From DAINPP01 sp963667315 (GTDB lineage Bacteria; Thermotogota; Thermotogae; MWEM01), in the NCBI GenBank assembly GCA_963667315.1, contig OY763325.1, forward strand, positions 2,852,001 through 2,916,000: a stretch of 64,000 nucleotides of DNA, written 5' to 3'. The notes beneath the pieces were generated by a model. It saw only the letters and a program-made list of their open reading frames with translations, had not been told where the DNA came from and made no database searches. Of this stretch, positions 60,898 to 64,000 are shown piece by piece. A program made the translations under genes and the position numbers. Each line of letters opens with the position of its first letter. The first letter of the stretch is position 1.

Positions 60898-63282
60898 ATG
60901 AAGAAAACGACATTAATATTAACAATAGCCGTATTAATTGCATTAGTGTTTACAGGCTGTATGAAATTCTCAACAGCTGATCTGGCAACAATCCTCCCAC
61001 AGGCAAAGACTGAATTTGTGCAGTGCGGGGAATACGAAGTTATCGCCAACAGAATGCTTGTTGGATATGACAGTGTGGATGTGCTCAACGAACTCGCGGC
61101 AAAACTCGATGCGCAGATCTTATTAACCATACCGGAAATCAAGGCGGCGGCACTCAGGATTCCGGGTGACGTTGAAGAGACAATCAACAAACTCAACAGT
61201 AAAAATATAGACGGTATCAGATACATCGAACCGAGTTACAAGAGAGAAATCATCACGCCTGATGTAGAAACGGATTTGAGCCTTTCAACTTCAAGGGCAA
61301 CGGATGATCCCTTCTACGATTATCTCTGGGGTCTCAAAAAAGTAAATGCCGAAGATGTATGGGCTCTCGGATACACAGGAGAAGGCGTTGTTGTTGCAGT
61401 CTGTGACGGCGGTAGTGATGCGTCACATCCTGATCTAGCCGGACAGTACGTGGATGGCAGATTGATTACATCTGCAACGGATCTTTCCATCCCTGCCGGA
61501 ACATCCATCCCTTATGGATCACACGGAACCCACGTTACAGGAACGATTGCAGCGGTAAAAGACAACAACATCGGTATCGCGGGTGTTGCACCGGATTCAA
61601 AGATCATGCCGATTCCAATATTTGCACCTGATTATATTGGAGATGCCTACATCGCAGCAGGATGGGCATGGGCAGTCAATCACGGGGCAAAAGTTCTTCA
61701 GAACAGCTGGGGAGGACCCGGTTATTCCTACACGCTTAAGGCAGCTGTAGATTATGCACTCGAAAACGGAGCAGTACTTACAATCTCAACGGGAAACACC
61801 CATATCAACGAAAACTGGGGATACCCGAATACGGCACCCGGTGTTATCGGAATTGGTGCCAGTACGGTCAACGACAGAGTAACGGAATTCTCCTCCAGAG
61901 GAGACAGTGTCAGTGTCGTAGCTCCTGGAGAATCAATCTTGTCAACCATCGGAATGGATGACACGGCAGTCCTCGAAGACGGACAGCATTACGGATATTA
62001 CAATGGAACATCCATGGCGTCCCCACATGTCGCCGGTGTTATCGCATTGCTTTATCAGAAGTATCCGAATGCAACACCTTATCAGATCAGAAAGCTTCTT
62101 GAAGACGGAGCCGTAGGCGGAATCCCCGCGCACGGAGAACCAACCAGCAGAGTAGCGGAATACAATGAAGATTCCGGATATGGAAGAGTCGATGCCCTTG
62201 CATCCATCAACATGCCGCTTCCGGCAGGTGGAACGGGTGGGAATCTTGACCTCACAGTGACAGACTCCACGGGAAAATTCCCGATCAAGGGAATGAACGT
62301 TACATTGAAGAGAGTTGGGAAACCAAGTTATACGGCGAAAACCGATGCAAACGGTGTCTGTAAGTTCAGAGCGATAGATCCCGATACATACGATTTATAC
62401 GTCGGTGGACCTGATTTTGCAGAAATCGGATCAGTTGTCAACAGGATAGCTGAAGAGAACACCTATACACAGAAAGACTTTGTTGTTGGAGAAAATACAG
62501 CGCTTACCCTCGCACTCAGCTCAACATTTGCCGCGGAACTCGTTATGCCAAGCGCAGATGTGGAATACACAGCCAAGATGGTAGACACACTTGGAAACGA
62601 ATTCCAGGTACAGACGGCTGGAGCGGGAGAAGTTGTGAATTTCACAACACCAAACAACACCCTTGACATTCAGTATTATATGTCCGTAGAAGCTTCACCA
62701 ACACCTGCTACAGGTGCTCCGATACTGACGGAAGATTTTGAAAGTCAGGATTTCTCAAATGCAGCCTGGAGCTGGGTAGCAGGAGGAGATGTACCTGCTA
62801 CGGTAACGAACACGGAAGCCTCATCGGGAACATACAGTATGCAGTTTGGTGCGATCACAGATGATGAATCCAGTGAACTTGCCGGGGCATTCAATGTGCC
62901 GGTTGGAGCAAGTTACTGGCTGAGTTTTGATGTGAAAGTTTCATCTGAAGCCGGTTATGACTTTGTCTACGCCTATGTGGACGGAACAACGGTATTTACA
63001 GGTTCAGGAGAAATGGATTGGCAGACGGTTACGACACAGGTAACCAGTGGCAATCATACCATTAAATTTGAATTTGTAAAAGACGGCAACACCCTGGAAG
63101 GGGATGACACCGGCTGGGTAGACAATCTACAGATAACGGCCATTCCGCTCAATTTCTCAGACTACGTTGTAACGGGAACGGTAAATCTCAACGGATACAC
63201 GATTCCTGTTGAACAGAATCTTTACCTTGGCAATTATGTCGATGAATTTGAATTGAAAGATGTTGAATGGACGCTTTTCTAA
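60898..63282 (+). CDS. Subtilisin-like serine protease (S8), lipoprotein
   Basis: A 794-residue exported protease. The lipobox is LVFTGC at about residue 20. A propeptide-like region (about 45-115) precedes the S8 domain, which holds Asp in VVAVCDGGSDASHPDLAG, His in GSHGTHVTGTIAA and Ser in YNGTSMASPHVAGVIAL. A carboxypeptidase-regulatory-like sandwich (about 445-530) and a C-terminal MAM/CBM-like sandwich (EDFESQDFSNAAWSW to about 760) follow. Lipid anchoring suggests activity at the cell surface. GGGGGG lies before the ATG. The terminator at 63315-63340 ends the unit. Confidence 0.92.
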   Translation: MKKTTLILTIAVLIALVFTGCMKFSTADLATILPQAKTEFVQCGEYEVIANRMLVGYDSVDVLNELAAKLDAQILLTIPEIKAAALRIPGDVEETINKLNSKNIDGIRYIEPSYKREIITPDVETDLSLSTSRATDDPFYDYLWGLKKVNAEDVWALGYTGEGVVVAVCDGGSDASHPDLAGQYVDGRLITSATDLSIPAGTSIPYGSHGTHVTGTIAAVKDNNIGIAGVAPDSKIMPIPIFAPDYIGDAYIAAGWAWAVNHGAKVLQNSWGGPGYSYTLKAAVDYALENGAVLTISTGNTHINENWGYPNTAPGVIGIGASTVNDRVTEFSSRGDSVSVVAPGESILSTIGMDDTAVLEDGQHYGYYNGTSMASPHVAGVIALLYQKYPNATPYQIRKLLEDGAVGGIPAHGEPTSRVAEYNEDSGYGRVDALASINMPLPAGGTGGNLDLTVTDSTGKFPIKGMNVTLKRVGKPSYTAKTDANGVCKFRAIDPDTYDLYVGGPDFAEIGSVVNRIAEENTYTQKDFVVGENTALTLALSSTFAAELVMPSADVEYTAKMVDTLGNEFQVQTAGAGEVVNFTTPNNTLDIQYYMSVEASPTPATGAPILTEDFESQDFSNAAWSWVAGGDVPATVTNTEASSGTYSMQFGAITDDESSELAGAFNVPVGASYWLSFDVKVSSEAGYDFVYAYVDGTTVFTGSGEMDWQTVTTQVTSGNHTIKFEFVKDGNTLEGDDTGWVDNLQITAIPLNFSDYVVTGTVNLNGYTIPVEQNLYLGNYVDEFELKDVEWTLF

Positions 63283-63314
63283 GTTTTTAAGTAAACAGTA
63301 CAGATAAGCTTACG

Positions 63315-63340
63315 GCCCCCGCTTAAAAGCGGGGGCTTTT
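63315..63340 (+). terminator. Rho-independent terminator after the S8 protease
   Basis: A 10-bp stem GCCCCCGCTT/AAGCGGGGGC (63315-63324 with 63327-63336), effectively with an AAAA loop, followed by TTTTATTA. Confidence 0.93.
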
Positions 63341-63427
63341 ATTACATTATTAACGCCTTTAGAATGAATATTAATCATGCTATTATTAATACAAAAATAA
63401 AATTGTAAAAAATACAATTCTGTTAAA

Positions 63428-63436
63428 TGTTATAAT
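63428..63436 (+). promoter_or_regulatory. Extended -10 promoter for the last lipoprotein gene
   Basis: TGT-TATAAT at 63428-63436; no -35 at normal spacing (TTGTAA at 63403-63408 is 22 bases away). The ATG follows 34 bases later. Confidence 0.5.
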
Positions 63437-63469
63437 ATAGGACATTAGATTTTATCAGGGAGGTAGTTT

Positions 63470-64000
63470 ATGAAGAAAGTTGTTTTTTTAGCAGTTCTGG
63501 TTCTTTGTGCAGCTTTTGTTTTTGTCAGCTGTTCAAAACCGGCACCGGCACCATTTGTACCTATCGTCATCGATGAATCACTCTCCAGTATCGAAGACGG
63601 ACAGGTTATCGCACCTAACTCCGTTGTAAGGCTTGCATGGACAGATTCAAAGGGAGAAGCAGTTGCCTGTGATTTTGTTTTGACGAGAGATGGAGTAGAA
63701 GTTCAGAATGATAAGAACGTTACAGAAGTTATTATCGTTGCTACAGAAGAAGGTAACTACGAAGGGACACTTTCAGTTGCAGGTGCAAGAGCTGAAAGTA
63801 AGAAGATTTCCTTCAAGGTTAACAACCTTTACAGAGAACTTTACCAGTCATCAAACGGTGTTGTTTATGCTGATGACGTGAATGGTTTGCTGACTGACGT
63901 TGCAACAGATGCTACAATCAAGTTCAAGTTCTACAAGTACGATTCTTATGTGTTACCAGGAACAGATGAAGTTATCAACGACAGAAAGAGAATGACACTT
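63470..64000 (+). CDS. Exported lipoprotein, 3' end outside window
   Basis: ATG 63470 follows GGGAGGT by 6 bases. The product begins MKKVVFLAVLVLCAAFVFVS with Cys next, a lipobox like that of the 59.1-kb gene, then a Pro/Ala-rich linker (SKPAPAPFVP). A beta-rich Ig-like stretch follows (VVRLAWTDSKGEAVACDFVL, NYEGTLSVAGAR). At least 177 residues are encoded before the window ends. The function is not recognised. It has its own promoter and is separated from the protease by a terminator. Confidence 0.8.
   Translation, partial: MKKVVFLAVLVLCAAFVFVSCSKPAPAPFVPIVIDESLSSIEDGQVIAPNSVVRLAWTDSKGEAVACDFVLTRDGVEVQNDKNVTEVIIVATEEGNYEGTLSVAGARAESKKISFKVNNLYRELYQSSNGVVYADDVNGLLTDVATDATIKFKFYKYDSYVLPGTDEVINDRKRMTL

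Overview
The window looks like the chromosome of an anaerobic, sodium-energised bacterium, most likely a member of the Thermotogota. That placement is inferred from gene content, not from a marker-gene search. It rests on an Rnf complex, an F-type ATP synthase whose c subunit carries a Na+-binding signature, extended MalF/MalG-type sugar permeases, an OstA-like protein without other LPS genes, many TTG starts and a moderate GC content. Both strands are densely coded. There are no rRNA genes, tRNA genes or CRISPR arrays.

Layout. 1-2.2 kb: a cut-off AAA-like/PD-(D/E)XK (DUF1703-type) gene, then a scar holding an inverted fragment of a paralogue and the 3' stump of an AlbA/RecG-like regulator. 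2.4-5.8 kb: malQ (-), then satD and a DUF3307 gene (+). 5.9-11.4 kb: rnfCDGEAB (-) behind a CsaB-like pyruvyltransferase gene. 11.4-13.2 kb: a 1.7-kb stretch without ordinary genes that carries two copies of a promoter / short transcript / terminator / hairpin-repeat cassette, the second with a 39-codon ORF. 13.2-15.5 kb: a three-gene ABC importer. 15.6-22.7 kb: rsmE (-), then a DtxR-type regulator, yggT, nadK, recN, an alpha/beta hydrolase and a chemoreceptor (+). 22.8-28.3 kb: methylmalonyl-CoA mutase mutA-mutB with its G-protein chaperone meaB. 28.3-30.3 kb: a Septu-like (PtuA/PtuB) defence pair (-).

30.4-48.0 kb: about twenty tightly packed minus-strand genes. They run aminotransferase, pncB-like, pdxS, pdxT, comM, cheX, atpZ, atpI, atpB, E, F, H, A, G, nth, acpS, an unknown gene, a MoaB-like gene, and malF- and malG-like permeases with large insertions. 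The array closes with a good terminator. It lacks atpD and atpC. 48.2-50.2 kb: an orphan PAS histidine kinase (+). 50.2-58.9 kb: a minus-strand operon of purine nucleoside phosphorylase, an RlmI-like methylase, a degenerate amylase-like protein, prfA, rseP, a triple-repeat OstA-like protein and gpmA. 59.0-64 kb: three exported lipoproteins (+), one of them a subtilisin-like protease.

How it fits together. Rnf and the Na+-type ATP synthase suggest a sodium cycle: ferredoxin oxidation pumps Na+, and the c-ring uses it. MalQ and the sugar permeases fit saccharide use. Methylmalonyl-CoA mutase fits propionate/succinate conversion. PdxS/PdxT supply PLP next to a PLP enzyme.

The most unusual items are the duplicated RNA cassette with covarying hairpin repeats and two genes whose only credible start codon is ATC. 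Next come the 778-residue MalG-like permease and the triple-repeat OstA-like protein.
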